Part shown: one piece after another, positions 26,073-35,834 of the stretch
Position numbering within the stretch: the first letter of the stretch is position 1
Layout of the letters: the number at the start of each line of letters is the position of its first letter
Assembly: GCA_003963305.1 (NCBI GenBank)
Contig: RXJR01000024.1
Coordinates: 223,768 to 287,767, forward strand
Origin: Candidatus Melainabacteria bacterium
GTDB lineage: Bacteria; Cyanobacteriota; Vampirovibrionia; Obscuribacterales; Obscuribacteraceae
Length of the DNA stretch: 64,000 nt
Direction of reading: 5' to 3'
Notes under the pieces: generated by a model
Database searches by the model: none
What the model was told of the DNA's origin: nothing
Seen by the model: the letters and a program-made list of their open reading frames with translations, nothing else
Program-made: the position numbers and the translations under genes

Positions 26073-27695
26073 ATGAATCGACATTTACTAGCCGCGCTCG
26101 GCATCCTGACAATCAGCAATTCTCCGGCATTCAGCAAAGATGCCGATAAGTTTTTGCAGGATGGTACTGATAAATATGTAATCGGGGCCGGAATGCCAGC
26201 CTCGCCTGCACCAGTGGCGCCAAGCAGCAGCCAGACCTCGCCCGGGTTCAGCGCGTCACCATCATCTTCCGGTGCGGCACCGTCATCTTCCGGATCGTCA
26301 TCAACAATGCCGTCGCTGCGCGGACCGGTATCGCCATCAGCACAAGACGTACAGAATCTCCTTGGTAGTCCCAACGGAACGACAATGGCGCCCATAACTG
26401 TACCCGGGCAGGTGAAAGGTACGGTGCAATATTCGGCCGGGCAAACTCCCCAACTGCAGCCAGGTCAAAGCGAAGGCGTCACTCTTTCACAAGCTCTGGA
26501 CGAAACGCTGACTAAAAGTCCTCGTGCCGCCGCCATTCGAGCGCAACTGCCCATTTCAAAGGCCGGCATCGCCCAGGCGGCAATGGCTCCCAATCCGGGC
26601 TTCTTTATGGATAGAGGACTAATAGCAGAAAACGTTCGCCGTGTTGGTGAAACTACCGTATACGATCCCCCCTGGAAGCTAGCTTTTCGAGTACTGTCAG
26701 CGAAGCGATACTACGATCAAAACAAAATCGATTTATTGACGACTTTATGGGCGCTGAGGGCCACTGCTCGCCGCGCTTTTACAGACGCTGTTGTGGCGCA
26801 GGAAACCGCCAAGACACTCAATGATTTGTACGAGCTGACAGAGAGACTGTTGAACGTATCGACGAAGCGGTTTCAAGCGGGCGATGTTCCGGAATTGGAC
26901 GTGCTGAGAGCCCGGCTGGCTACGTCACAGGCACAAATTGAATTGGGCGTGGGCAACCAAAGGCTGGTGCGCAGCGGGCAAAACTTGAATGTGGTTATGG
27001 GTCGCGTAGCGGAGTCACCAATTACGGTGCCTCGCTTGCCTGACTTCACAGGCCCGAAACCCTCAGCATTTCAGCTAAAAGCGGTGAAACCCGGCATTTT
27101 GCCAGACTTCAGCAAGCCGGAACATCCGCTCCAGTATTACGTAAGTTTGGCATTGCAGAATCGCCTCGAGCTGAAGAGCTTAAATCAGCAATTGAAGGTA
27201 AACAGCGCCAACATGAAAAATGCTGTTGCGAACATAATGCCGAATCCGCAGGTCACCTACGGTCAATCAGTGTCAGGTAACCCGCCGGCAGGTCCGAAAT
27301 TGAGAGCCAACTTCTTCACACTGAACCTTGAAGCCCCCATATCCAACATGAACCAGGGAGACCTGGCCAAATACAAAGCAATTGGAAAGCAGCTTGGATA
27401 CGAGATTGGCTCACAGAAAAATATCATTCAAAGCGACGTAGTTGTCGCCTATAACAATGTTTTGACAGCACGCGAGCGAATTCGTGTCTATCAAGAACAC
27501 GTTCTAGCTGACTCCAACGAAGTCGCTCGTCTGTCGCGAAGAAGCTACGAAGTTGGTCAATCGGATATCAACTCAACACTTCTGGCGCAACAAGCCAACA
27601 TTCAGATTCGCAACTTGTATCTTGATGCGGTCATGCAATATCAACAGGCTTACACAGATCTTGAACAAGCCTGCGGCACACCGCTCGACATGTAG
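26073..27695 (+). CDS. TolC-family outer-membrane factor, Ser/Pro-rich N-terminus
   Basis: 540 residues. A signal-like N-terminus (MNRHLLAALGILTISNSPAFS) is followed by ~100 residues rich in Ser, Pro and Ala, then two outer-membrane-efflux halves: VTLSQALDETLTKSPRAAAI with AGDVPELDVLRARLATSQAQ, and YVSLALQNRLELKSLNQQL with SRRSYEVGQSDINSTLLAQQ. These are the coiled-coil helices of TolC/OprM. It would form the outer-membrane exit channel of a tripartite pump or type I system. No adaptor or inner-membrane pump is nearby. Confidence 0.85.
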   Translation: MNRHLLAALGILTISNSPAFSKDADKFLQDGTDKYVIGAGMPASPAPVAPSSSQTSPGFSASPSSSGAAPSSSGSSSTMPSLRGPVSPSAQDVQNLLGSPNGTTMAPITVPGQVKGTVQYSAGQTPQLQPGQSEGVTLSQALDETLTKSPRAAAIRAQLPISKAGIAQAAMAPNPGFFMDRGLIAENVRRVGETTVYDPPWKLAFRVLSAKRYYDQNKIDLLTTLWALRATARRAFTDAVVAQETAKTLNDLYELTERLLNVSTKRFQAGDVPELDVLRARLATSQAQIELGVGNQRLVRSGQNLNVVMGRVAESPITVPRLPDFTGPKPSAFQLKAVKPGILPDFSKPEHPLQYYVSLALQNRLELKSLNQQLKVNSANMKNAVANIMPNPQVTYGQSVSGNPPAGPKLRANFFTLNLEAPISNMNQGDLAKYKAIGKQLGYEIGSQKNIIQSDVVVAYNNVLTARERIRVYQEHVLADSNEVARLSRRSYEVGQSDINSTLLAQQANIQIRNLYLDAVMQYQQAYTDLEQACGTPLDM

Positions 27696-27751
27696 AGACC
27701 CAGGCAGACTCCATAGCCGACTGCTCACGACTGGCTGACTTCCGCAACAAC

Positions 27752-28642
27752 TTACTTCAAAGGGTAGAAGTGCAGCGTGCCGTTGCTCCAGAGCTGAGGG
27801 TTGAACGGCGGTAGCGCCACGCTGTTGTTCTGGTTGATGAACTCGAGCTGGCGAGCATGCAAGGTCGAACGCGTGAACGTAATTGGAATCGCAATTGCCG
27901 GTGCAATGGTACCGGATATGATATCAGTAGCAATCATCGCGGCTATGTATCTGTCTGAAATGCCGCCTTCAGTGCCAGGCAACGTAGACTTAGGCACATG
28001 CGGCTTGTTGGAAGTGAACAAAGCCAGGTGGCTGTGGAACATAGCCGGGCTAAACGACGCCATCGCCACTTCCGCAGTGTAAGAACCATCAGACGGCTCT
28101 AACTTTACAGAGCTAGCTGGAATTTTAAATGGATACGCACGAGGCGAAGTTATAGATTCCAGTTCGGCGAAGTTGACCGACCGCCGGGTACCGTCGGCGA
28201 GCACCATATCCAGTGCGTTCGAGCCTGCACCAGCAATGTGCCCAGACAGCGCAGTACCATTAGTCAAGGTGACAACTTCAGAAGCCCGGTTAGAACCTAA
28301 ATTGCTCAGCCACTCACCTTTCGTGAAGTATGCGATGCCGGTCATCGCACTGGTCGCACCGGAGGTAACCAACTTGGGATTGACAACAACTCCTGTCAAC
28401 ACTGCATGGCGGTCAAACAACCAGTCAGGAACAGCGTTGACGGTGATTGTATTGCCCGAGATAGAGATAGTGCCCTTGGGAAGTGCCACACCACCTATGT
28501 TGCGTGCCTCGCAGTCACCTTCAAAAGCGGTTATATTGCCACCATTCGCCGTGAACGCAAGCGTACTTGCCAGTGCGCCCGGAACGGCACTTAAAAGTGC
28601 CATCGACAAAGCAACTAGAGAAGATCGCCTGAACACTGACAT
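27752..28642 (-). CDS. Exported beta-rich protein of unknown function
   Basis: About 296 residues. ATG 28642 is chosen; a GTG nine bases upstream is in frame. The signal peptide reads MSVFRRSSLVALSMALLSAVPGALAST. The rest is rich in Thr, Ser, Ala, Gly and Asn with alternating strands (GTISISGNTITVNAVPDW, EVVTLTNGTALSGHIAGAG, ADGTRRSVNFAELESI). The last of these, a strand pair on promoting binding of a modified base of peptide chains, is only suggestive. No domain is recognised. It converges with the tolC-like gene at 27695 and lies downstream of the minus-strand tolC run. Confidence 0.7.
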   Translation of the reverse strand: MSVFRRSSLVALSMALLSAVPGALASTLAFTANGGNITAFEGDCEARNIGGVALPKGTISISGNTITVNAVPDWLFDRHAVLTGVVVNPKLVTSGATSAMTGIAYFTKGEWLSNLGSNRASEVVTLTNGTALSGHIAGAGSNALDMVLADGTRRSVNFAELESITSPRAYPFKIPASSVKLEPSDGSYTAEVAMASFSPAMFHSHLALFTSNKPHVPKSTLPGTEGGISDRYIAAMIATDIISGTIAPAIAIPITFTRSTLHARQLEFINQNNSVALPPFNPQLWSNGTLHFYPLK

Positions 28643-28732
28643 ATGGAACACCTATCGGAAGCGCCCCTATTATCTGATTAGCAACCGGATGGATCAATTC
28701 AATGGGCTTAAGAATGCAGCCATTAAACCCTT

Positions 28733-30280
28733 CTAATTCTGCAACGGAACTCCTACGTCACGCTCCAGATCAGCCCAGGAATTTTGGTATGAAACTATGG
28801 TGTCGAAAAAACTAGACAACGCCTGCTGAGATTGCTGTTGCGCCACAATAGCCGTTCCCAAATCGACGGCGCCAGCTCTATAAGACTCCAATGACGAACG
28901 AGCAAGAGCTTCGGCGGTGGGAATCAGCTTCTCTTTAAGAAGCGTCAAATTGGCGCGACTGGTTTTCACGGCATTGTAGTCAGCAACGATTCCAGCTGCG
29001 GTTTGAGACTTCAGCAGTTCAACTTGCAAATCTGACTGCCTGATCGTATCAGCGGCTTGCCGAATCTCGCCTTGATGTTGATAAAAAACAGGAGCTTCCG
29101 TCGACATGGTAAAAAACGCACCTTCGCCGAAATAGTTAGAAGCGCTGGAAAGCCCAGCTGGCTGGTTCTTAGCGAAAGCGGCGAAAGTAAAACCAGAGCC
29201 CAGAAAAACATCAGGAATTCGTTCAGCTCTCGACAGAGTTAAGGACTTTCGACTCAAAGTGGCGCGCTCTTGAGCAACCTTCAAATCGGGCTTCGCCGTC
29301 ATAGCCAGCTGGATCAGATCACCAACAGGAGGAAGTGCAAGCTGCGGCGCCGGTACATTCCTGGTCGCTCTGGTGGTCGATTCGAACAATCCTGTGTCGT
29401 CGACATCGAAGATCTCAACACGTTCAGGCTTCACCCCCAGCAAGAGAGAGAGATTCGTAGATGCCTGCTGCAAACGCCCCTGCACCTGATTCAGCAGAGG
29501 ATCGAATTGATCGACATTCAGGGCAGCCTGTAAAACATCAGTGTCCTCAGGTGCGTCTCCCGCTCTCGATTTAGCGATCTCCAGAAGCTCAGATGCAGCC
29601 TTTCTCTGCCTCTGAATCAACAAATCGTAAGCCTCTGCTGCGGCCAGTTCACAGTATGCACGACGGACACGGTTATGCACGTCGAAACGTAATGCTGCCA
29701 TCTGAGCTTCAGAGATTTTGGCGGTCTGCCTGGCAACTGCAAGTTTCTTCGAGCGCTTCCCAGCGGTCTGAATTTGCTCAGTAAGGAACGCCTGCTGCGT
29801 CTGCCCGGTGAAAAGATATTCGAAAGAATCTCCAAATCCGGTCTGCACCTGAAGTTGTGGATTTGGTACAGCACCAGCGATTTTTACACCAGCTCGAGCA
29901 ATTGCCGAATTATATTTGGCAACGGCGATGTCCTTGTTGTGCTGGTCTGCGATATTAAAACAAGCGGCAAGGTTATAAGTTTTGCTCACTGGAATGCGTT
30001 TGACCATCGTCGGATCATCGGCAGCACCAGAAGAAACTGCACCGGATCCTGCACCTGCTACGGCACTTGCACCCGCACCTGTACTGGTACTGGCACTTGT
30101 ACTGGCACTTGTACTGGCACTTGTACTGGCACTTATGCTTGCACTTACATTCGCATTCGCAGACTCGGATGCAACCGATGGGAACACAGGAAGCACAAGA
30201 AAGGTGCAAACGAGCAGTGGCAGACGAACCCAGGCGAGATTTCGCCGCCATTCTTCGATTCGACTATGAAAGCTCGTCAT
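28733..30280 (-). CDS. TolC/CzcC-family outer-membrane factor 3 of tandem set
   Basis: 515 residues, ATG overlapping the previous stop as ATGA. A signal-type segment (LPLLVCTFLVLPVFPSVASES) is followed by a low-complexity Ser/Ala/Thr tract encoded by a 12-bp minisatellite. Two TolC halves follow: KTYNLAACFNIADQHNKDIA ... FDVHNRVRRAYCELAAAEAY, and LIQLAMTAKPDLKVAQERAT ... RSSLESYRAGAVDLGTAIVAQQQ. The block FDVHNRVRRAY is shared with the two neighbours, showing that they are paralogues. It should be an outer-membrane channel. Confidence 0.87.
   Translation of the reverse strand: MTSFHSRIEEWRRNLAWVRLPLLVCTFLVLPVFPSVASESANANVSASISASTSASTSASTSASTSTGAGASAVAGAGSGAVSSGAADDPTMVKRIPVSKTYNLAACFNIADQHNKDIAVAKYNSAIARAGVKIAGAVPNPQLQVQTGFGDSFEYLFTGQTQQAFLTEQIQTAGKRSKKLAVARQTAKISEAQMAALRFDVHNRVRRAYCELAAAEAYDLLIQRQRKAASELLEIAKSRAGDAPEDTDVLQAALNVDQFDPLLNQVQGRLQQASTNLSLLLGVKPERVEIFDVDDTGLFESTTRATRNVPAPQLALPPVGDLIQLAMTAKPDLKVAQERATLSRKSLTLSRAERIPDVFLGSGFTFAAFAKNQPAGLSSASNYFGEGAFFTMSTEAPVFYQHQGEIRQAADTIRQSDLQVELLKSQTAAGIVADYNAVKTSRANLTLLKEKLIPTAEALARSSLESYRAGAVDLGTAIVAQQQSQQALSSFFDTIVSYQNSWADLERDVGVPLQN
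30091..30138 (-). repeat. 12-bp minisatellite coding Ser-Ala-Ser-Thr
   Basis: Four consecutive 12-bp units TGGCACTTGTAC (plus strand), the last with two changes, flanked by decayed copies. On the coding strand it specifies SAST repeats just after the signal peptide of the tolC-like gene. Unit length is a multiple of three, so copy-number change would alter linker length but not frame. Confidence 0.85.
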
Positions 30281-31731
30281 AGTTTCAATGGGACTCCCAC
30301 TGCCTTCTCGAGATCAGCCCAGGCATTTTGATAAGCAACAACGCTATTGAAATATGCAGCCCGCACTTGCTGATATTGATGCTGGGCGAGAATGGTCGTT
30401 CCGAAATCCGCAGTGCCGCTTTTGAATGCCTGCTGCGACAACTTCGCCACGCGGAAAGATTCAGGAAGCAAATCAGCCTGGAACTTCTCGATGCTTCGGC
30501 GAGCGAACAGCAAGTTCTCATATGATGCCACTATATCGTTGGCGATCTGAGCTCTCTGCGCATCGTTCTGCTTTAGTTGATGCTCCCAATTTATTTTCGC
30601 TTGTTCGATCTGCCCTTGATACTGATAGTAGAGAGGTGTCTCTTCAGAGAGCGTCAGAAGAAAAGCAGGCTGCTGCGGCACGCGATCGAGCGGATCACCG
30701 GAGAACCTGGACCCTGACGGATCGAAGTCTTGCAATTGCTGACGGTTATAGGCGGAGAAGAGAAAATTGGCCCCGATCTGCGGATCTGGAATGCGCTGTG
30801 TTTTCGCCAACGTCAGGGCTTTCCGATTACTGTACGCTTGCTGAATTGCCGCCCTCAAATCATTGCGAGAGAACCAGGCAGAAGGGAGCAGCTTTTCCAA
30901 TTCGGGCAAGCCGCGCTCCGGTGCAGGCACAATTTTGTCCTTCGCCGCCGAAAGAGCGAAGATATCATTATCTGCAATATCGAGAACTTCTTCGGTGCGC
31001 GGCGTTTCGCCCATCAACAGTTTCAGTTGGGCAGAATCTTGAACCAGCCTGCTTTTAGCAGCGTTGGCTTGTAATTCGAACTGCATAACTATGAGCTGCG
31101 CCTGCAATACTTTTGCCGAGTGCGGATCATTTCCATTGTCGGCGACCTTCACCAGATCATTTGCAATCTTTCTCTGAAAACGAACCAGTCGTTCGAATGA
31201 TGTAGACGCCGCAAGATTGGCATAAGCACGGCGAACACGATTATGAATATCAAATCGGGTCGCCTCCAACTGCAATGCGGTTTGGAAATAATTAGCTGAT
31301 GCGACATTAGCCTTTTTCGTGCGACGCCCGGCGACTTGAATCTCCTCGGTTAGTCCGACTTGTTGGTTATTGCCCGCAACGATGTAATCCCAGGACGGTC
31401 CCCATCCATAGGTCATGTTGTATATCGGATTGGGAATCGCCTTTGCAATGACGATAGATGCCTGCGCTACTGAAAGCTTTGAGGCCGCAATCTGAATTTC
31501 TTTGTTGTTCGCATCAGCGCGATCAAAACATTCCTGCAAAGTAAGTTTATGATGCGCACCGTAGCTGACACCACTATCGGGCGACTGGCGGGGCGCGGGT
31601 TCAGCCGTCAAAGTGCGCGGATATGCACCCTCAGCAGGAAAATCCTCTGAAGCACGGGCGGAGCCATGACAGCAAACGAGCACGAAAGTAAGGGAAATTG
31701 CCAGCCGGCTGAGAAGAATCTTCGGTGTCAT
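30277..31731 (-). CDS. TolC/CzcC-family outer-membrane factor 2 of tandem set
   Basis: About 484 residues from ATG 31731, whose ATGA overlaps the stop of the upstream paralogue; an in-frame start 14 codons earlier is less likely because the signal peptide MTPKILLSRLAISLTFVLVCC begins here. TolC halves: KLTLQECFDRADANNKEIQI, FDIHNRVRRAYANLAASTSF, then LQAQLIVMQFELQANAAKSR and SQQAFKSGTADFGTTILAQH. The tail WADLEKAVGVPLKL matches the ends of both neighbours. Role: outer-membrane channel. No adaptor is linked. Confidence 0.87.
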   Translation of the reverse strand: MTPKILLSRLAISLTFVLVCCHGSARASEDFPAEGAYPRTLTAEPAPRQSPDSGVSYGAHHKLTLQECFDRADANNKEIQIAASKLSVAQASIVIAKAIPNPIYNMTYGWGPSWDYIVAGNNQQVGLTEEIQVAGRRTKKANVASANYFQTALQLEATRFDIHNRVRRAYANLAASTSFERLVRFQRKIANDLVKVADNGNDPHSAKVLQAQLIVMQFELQANAAKSRLVQDSAQLKLLMGETPRTEEVLDIADNDIFALSAAKDKIVPAPERGLPELEKLLPSAWFSRNDLRAAIQQAYSNRKALTLAKTQRIPDPQIGANFLFSAYNRQQLQDFDPSGSRFSGDPLDRVPQQPAFLLTLSEETPLYYQYQGQIEQAKINWEHQLKQNDAQRAQIANDIVASYENLLFARRSIEKFQADLLPESFRVAKLSQQAFKSGTADFGTTILAQHQYQQVRAAYFNSVVAYQNAWADLEKAVGVPLKL

Positions 31732-33086
31732 AGCTTCAACGAAACACCCATCGCCCTTTCCAGATCGGCCCATGCTGTTTGATAATTCAATACAGCATCG
31801 AAATACGCCGAAAGGATCTGCTGGTATTGCTGCTTAGCTATGATCGCTCCAGACAAATCAGACTTCCCATCTTCATAGTTACGGCGAGCCAGCCGAGCCA
31901 CTTTTGCTGCCGCAGGCAATAAATCTCTCTGGTATTTTTTGATTGTTGCTCGCGTCACTGAGACCGCTTCATAGGCAGAAACCACATCTGCTGCAACTTG
32001 ATATTGAAGCTGCTCAACCTGCTCCTGGTCTTGCAAATACACTTCCTTAGCCTGAGATGTTTCCCCCTGATGCTGATAGAAGATAGGAACTTCAAAAGAG
32101 GCATTGATGTAACACCCCGGAGAATTCGGCACCCTGCCAGGGAAAAGGTTATACGGCTGGGTCTTTCTAAAAGTAGTGAACTGATATCCCATATCTAAAT
32201 ACAAATCCGGAATGCGCTGAGAACGAGCCAGTGAGAGCCCGCGGCGATCGGCAAATTTCTGCTGAATAGTCGCCTTCAGATCAAGCCGAGATTCCTGCGC
32301 GGCGGGCAGTAGCTCATCCAGAGACGGCAACGGCTGCTCCGGAGACGGCACCAGTTCGGTTTGCCTGGTCGAAAGCTTGAACAGTCCATTATCATCAACA
32401 TCTATTACTTCAACTGCAGCAGGCACCTCTCCAATAATCAAAGACAAAGCAGCTGAGGCAACCTGCAATCGTGCTTGCGCCTGGAATCGTTGCGTATCGA
32501 ACTGCAGAACACCAAGCTGTGCCTGAAACAAATCTGACTGAGTAACCTTTCCCTCAGCCAGACGCTTCTCGGTTGTCCTTAGAAGTTCAACAGCCACTTT
32601 GCGTTCAGACTCTATTAATTCAGCGAAAGCTTCAGCGGCAGCCAGTTCCGCATAGGCTCGGCGCACCCGATTGTGAATATCGAACATGGTTGCAGCGTAT
32701 TGCAATTCTGAAACATGATAACTGGCACGAGCAAATTCAATCGACTTGGTGCGCGTTCCTGCTGTTCTGATTTGATGCTGCAAACCAATCTGCTGCGGAT
32801 TACCGGCGATTATGACTTGAAATGCGGGTCCCCATCCATACTGGAAATTGAATCGGGGGTTCGGCAGCGCACCCGCGATTTTGATTGCGGAGCGAGCCAG
32901 GTCGACATTTGTCTTGGCTGCAATTGCCTCTTTATTGAAAGACACAGCTCTGTCAAAAGAAGCGCTCAGAGACAGGGTTCTAGATGGGGTGGCAGGCACA
33001 TCCTGGGCAGATGCAGGAATGGATAGTAAAAAAATCAAAGAAGAATTGATCGCCGTAAGCCACAGACAGCTATGGCATTTGCTCAT
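31728..33086 (-). CDS. TolC/CzcC-family outer-membrane factor 1 of tandem set
   Basis: 452 residues with signal peptide (LTAINSSLIFLLSIPASAQDV). The TolC blocks are TLSLSASFDRAVSFNKEAIA, FDIHNRVRRAYAELAAAEAF, GKVTQSDLFQAQLGVLQFDT and RRNYEDGKSDLSGAIIAKQQ, ending WADLERAMGVSLKL. Its 5' end overlaps the end of the exported Pro/Ser-rich gene by 17 bases and its 3' end overlaps the next paralogue, so five minus-strand genes may form one translationally coupled unit. Confidence 0.87.
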   Translation of the reverse strand: MSKCHSCLWLTAINSSLIFLLSIPASAQDVPATPSRTLSLSASFDRAVSFNKEAIAAKTNVDLARSAIKIAGALPNPRFNFQYGWGPAFQVIIAGNPQQIGLQHQIRTAGTRTKSIEFARASYHVSELQYAATMFDIHNRVRRAYAELAAAEAFAELIESERKVAVELLRTTEKRLAEGKVTQSDLFQAQLGVLQFDTQRFQAQARLQVASAALSLIIGEVPAAVEVIDVDDNGLFKLSTRQTELVPSPEQPLPSLDELLPAAQESRLDLKATIQQKFADRRGLSLARSQRIPDLYLDMGYQFTTFRKTQPYNLFPGRVPNSPGCYINASFEVPIFYQHQGETSQAKEVYLQDQEQVEQLQYQVAADVVSAYEAVSVTRATIKKYQRDLLPAAAKVARLARRNYEDGKSDLSGAIIAKQQYQQILSAYFDAVLNYQTAWADLERAMGVSLKL

Positions 33087-33990
33087 TGTCTTTCACCCAA
33101 GAATCAGTGCCTTCGAGCTCGCTTTCCGGGATCTTATGCGGAGTCACCGCTGGCATGGTTGCAGCACCAGATTCGGTGACACCGCTTTTTTGGTCAACGG
33201 GTCTACGCAGGGCTGCAGGCGCTGAAATGGCGCTCGCGTACCCCTGTCGCAGAGACGGATCGAGATTGTCATCACTCTTTCCGAAAAACATAGGCACCCC
33301 GGCATTATCCATGACATGCCAGAGGAAGCGAAAAGGCGCAGCTGCGGCAGATTTTGCAGAAGATGTCGGTGGCGATGCTGCACTGGAATCTGTTTTACCA
33401 GGATGTGCTATCGGCGCAGCCGGTGAAACCGGAATAGCCCCTGCTTGAGATGGCTGCGGAGTTATCTGGAAGAAAGACTGGACACTGCCTGTGCCATGCT
33501 CGTCAGTCTTGGATGCAGAGCCTGACAGACCTCGCAGTTGCAAGTTAGCATCTGAATTCGCAGGAGTTGCATTCGCGTCAGTATTTGCAGCAGACGAGCC
33601 AGCATCTGGATTGACTGCGCCGCCGCTCAGCGTCTCCTGCAACTCTCGCATCTGAGTGGCGCCATTCAAAACCTGGTCAGATGTTCCCGATTTTTTCTGA
33701 TCAAAAAATATTGTGCCGGGCGTCGAGGGAATGACGATTGTCGGTTTAACAACACTTTTGTGCAGGGATGTAGGGGCATCAATGGGCTGCACAGGCTGAA
33801 ACTGCTGGAGCTTGCGTCTGGGCCCAGTGGTCGAAGAAAAAATTCCGCCCGTGCCCGCTTCGCATTTTTCAGCACAAAGCAAAACGGTAATGGCTAACAG
33901 AATGACATGTTTCACTCGCACTGGTCGAACACCCACATAATCCAAGCATCGAGCAAGACCATGCTCTAGCATAATCTCTATAATATCCAT
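33070..33990 (-). CDS. Exported Ser/Pro/Ala-rich protein, function unknown
   Basis: Up to 306 residues; the more likely start is GTG 33915, giving a signal peptide VKHVILLAITVLLCAEKCEA. The mature part is mostly disordered: Ser, Pro, Ala, Asn and Thr-rich, with DAGSSAANTDANATPANSDA and SPAAPIAHPGKTDSSAA as examples. A short conserved-looking block FRFLWHVMDNAGVPMFFGKS near residue 205 is the only ordered candidate. It sits between the LCP gene (48 bp) and the tolC trio (overlap), suggesting a cell-envelope accessory role. No family recognised. Confidence 0.65.
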   Translation of the reverse strand: MDIIEIMLEHGLARCLDYVGVRPVRVKHVILLAITVLLCAEKCEAGTGGIFSSTTGPRRKLQQFQPVQPIDAPTSLHKSVVKPTIVIPSTPGTIFFDQKKSGTSDQVLNGATQMRELQETLSGGAVNPDAGSSAANTDANATPANSDANLQLRGLSGSASKTDEHGTGSVQSFFQITPQPSQAGAIPVSPAAPIAHPGKTDSSAASPPTSSAKSAAAAPFRFLWHVMDNAGVPMFFGKSDDNLDPSLRQGYASAISAPAALRRPVDQKSGVTESGAATMPAVTPHKIPESELEGTDSWVKDNEQMP

Positions 33991-34038
33991 TTGCCGAAAA
34001 AGCCGCCGAGGCTCGCATTAATTGCGTCTGATCTGGTT

Positions 34039-35658
34039 CTACTCAGGCGATTTATCAGGATCTGGTGTGGTCGTTGGTGTCGGTGTTGGTGCAGGTGTCG
34101 TCACTGGCTGAGGCGCAACCGCGGGCGTTTGCGATGGAGCGGAATAAGGCGTATAGGGCTTCGACGGCGTATCGACAGATTGCCTTGCTTCGACGGCATC
34201 GTTAGTTTTAGACGGTGCAGTTTCTACCGGTTCAGAGACAGGTCCGCGTTCGTGTGGCACGTCAAAGGTCTGACTGTCTTCAATCGGCACAGGTGAAAGA
34301 TCCGTGGTCTCCAGATCTGCAGTGTTCATCGCATTGCGCTTGTTGTGCCTGGTATGCGAATGGGCAACAGTTGTCATCAACGATTGCGGACGCGGTGGCG
34401 GTGGCAAATATGGTGCATCCTCACTGGACATTGAAATTTTGTCCAGGTTGATATCGTCGAATGCTACCAGCGTAATGGATGTCGTGAGATTGCCGATCGA
34501 TGCATTCATGATTTGACCGATGTCGCCAAGATCCTTTTGCAGCATCTTCGCATCGGCAATGCTGCCGTTTTGAGCGATGATTCTTGACTTGGTGTAAACA
34601 GGCGAACGGTCGTCTTTACCCAGATTGCAGACATATCCGAGCTTACGAAGAGCTTGTGCTACCTTCCAACCAAACTGCGGGTCAGTGGTGGCATTCTGAA
34701 CACAGATAGAGAGATTTTTTCTGCTGACCGGCACCTCTATATCGGGGTTGGCCAAACGGGCAGCAACGTTCTTTGCCTCATAGCCTGTAACCCAGTCACC
34801 GTTGGGCGAGAACTCACCTGGTAACATAACGAATCTGATGTTCTCTTTGGGAACGCCATGGGCAAAATTCAGTGCCTCAATCAGTTGCATCTGAGTCATA
34901 TCAGTATCGATATTCTTCTGCGCAATTCCGAGCAAAGCTGGAACGTGCACCCACGAGCGGGGATCGAGCATCTTCCGACTGACGGCATGCAAGAACATCT
35001 GTTGTCTCTGTACGCGCCCAATATCACCGAGTTCATCATGACGGAATCGGACGAAGCCCATCGCCTGATTTCCAGTGAGTGTATGAACGCCAGGCTCCAG
35101 GTCAATCTTGAGCTTCGCAGTCCAGTCCATGTACGCCATTTTTTTTGGCACTTCTACGGTGATACCACCCAGCTCATTCACCAGATGGGTGAGAGCCTGA
35201 ATATTCATCACCACATAGTGATCGATAGGAACGCCGAGAAGCTGCGTGACAGCCGTTTTTGCATACTCCGGTCCGCCGATTGCGTTGGCAGAATTGATCT
35301 TCTGCACACCATACTTGCCGATGGCGGCTTCAGTATCTCTCGGAATATGCAGAACGGAAACCTTGTTGTTGGGCGGGTTCAAGAAAACCAGCATCATCGT
35401 GTCAGACCGACCGTTCAACGCCACTTTGTCTGCGTGCAAATGCCGGCCGGAGCCGTCGTAGACCACGTCGGTGCCCATAAACAAAATCGTCTCAGGTTGC
35501 GTGATGGTGGCAATCGAAACCCCCGGCACCTGAATTTTGGGCATGTTCGAGAAGTTGATATGCCGCCCGTTTGTATTGATCGGACCTGACGGCGATAAAA
35601 CCAGCCACGCAATGATGGCAAGCAGTCCGACAATCACCACCCAGCCTACTTTTCTCAA
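34039..35658 (-). CDS. LytR-CpsA-Psr (LCP) family ligase with LytR_C-like and Pro-rich tail
   Basis: 539 residues, TTG start, one N-terminal membrane helix (VGWVVIVGLLAIIAWLVLS). The LCP core contains TILFMGTDVVYDG, RSDTMMLVFLNPPNNKVSVLHIPRDT (Asp and Arg residues of the phosphoprenyl site) and FVRFRHDELGDIGRVQRQQMF. After it, VSRKNLSICVQNATTDPQFG starts a LytR_C-type domain (~residues 315-410), then a Pro/Thr-rich tail. LCP enzymes transfer undecaprenyl-linked glycans to cell-wall or surface acceptors; here the product of the 7.5-16.6 kb locus could be a substrate, which is inference. Confidence 0.9.
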   Translation of the reverse strand: MRKVGWVVIVGLLAIIAWLVLSPSGPINTNGRHINFSNMPKIQVPGVSIATITQPETILFMGTDVVYDGSGRHLHADKVALNGRSDTMMLVFLNPPNNKVSVLHIPRDTEAAIGKYGVQKINSANAIGGPEYAKTAVTQLLGVPIDHYVVMNIQALTHLVNELGGITVEVPKKMAYMDWTAKLKIDLEPGVHTLTGNQAMGFVRFRHDELGDIGRVQRQQMFLHAVSRKMLDPRSWVHVPALLGIAQKNIDTDMTQMQLIEALNFAHGVPKENIRFVMLPGEFSPNGDWVTGYEAKNVAARLANPDIEVPVSRKNLSICVQNATTDPQFGWKVAQALRKLGYVCNLGKDDRSPVYTKSRIIAQNGSIADAKMLQKDLGDIGQIMNASIGNLTTSITLVAFDDINLDKISMSSEDAPYLPPPPRPQSLMTTVAHSHTRHNKRNAMNTADLETTDLSPVPIEDSQTFDVPHERGPVSEPVETAPSKTNDAVEARQSVDTPSKPYTPYSAPSQTPAVAPQPVTTPAPTPTPTTTPDPDKSPE

Positions 35659-35834
35659 ATCAATTCTCTATCGCTGTGACTAATGAACTCTAGCTGCATG
35701 CCTTATTCCGCTCTGGTGATCTCCGCAAGCAGCCGCTGTAAGAGAACATCGTCCCTGAAACTGCGAATTCCCTAATAGAGTGTAACCGGTGACTGGCGTC
35801 AGCCGCCACTGTATCGAGTCCGCAAAACCAGCTG

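Noticed and set aside
29774..30331. 185-codon frame with Thr/Gly/Cys repeats on the plus strand
   Set aside because: It is the antisense reading of the 12-bp minisatellite and flanking tolC coding sequence.
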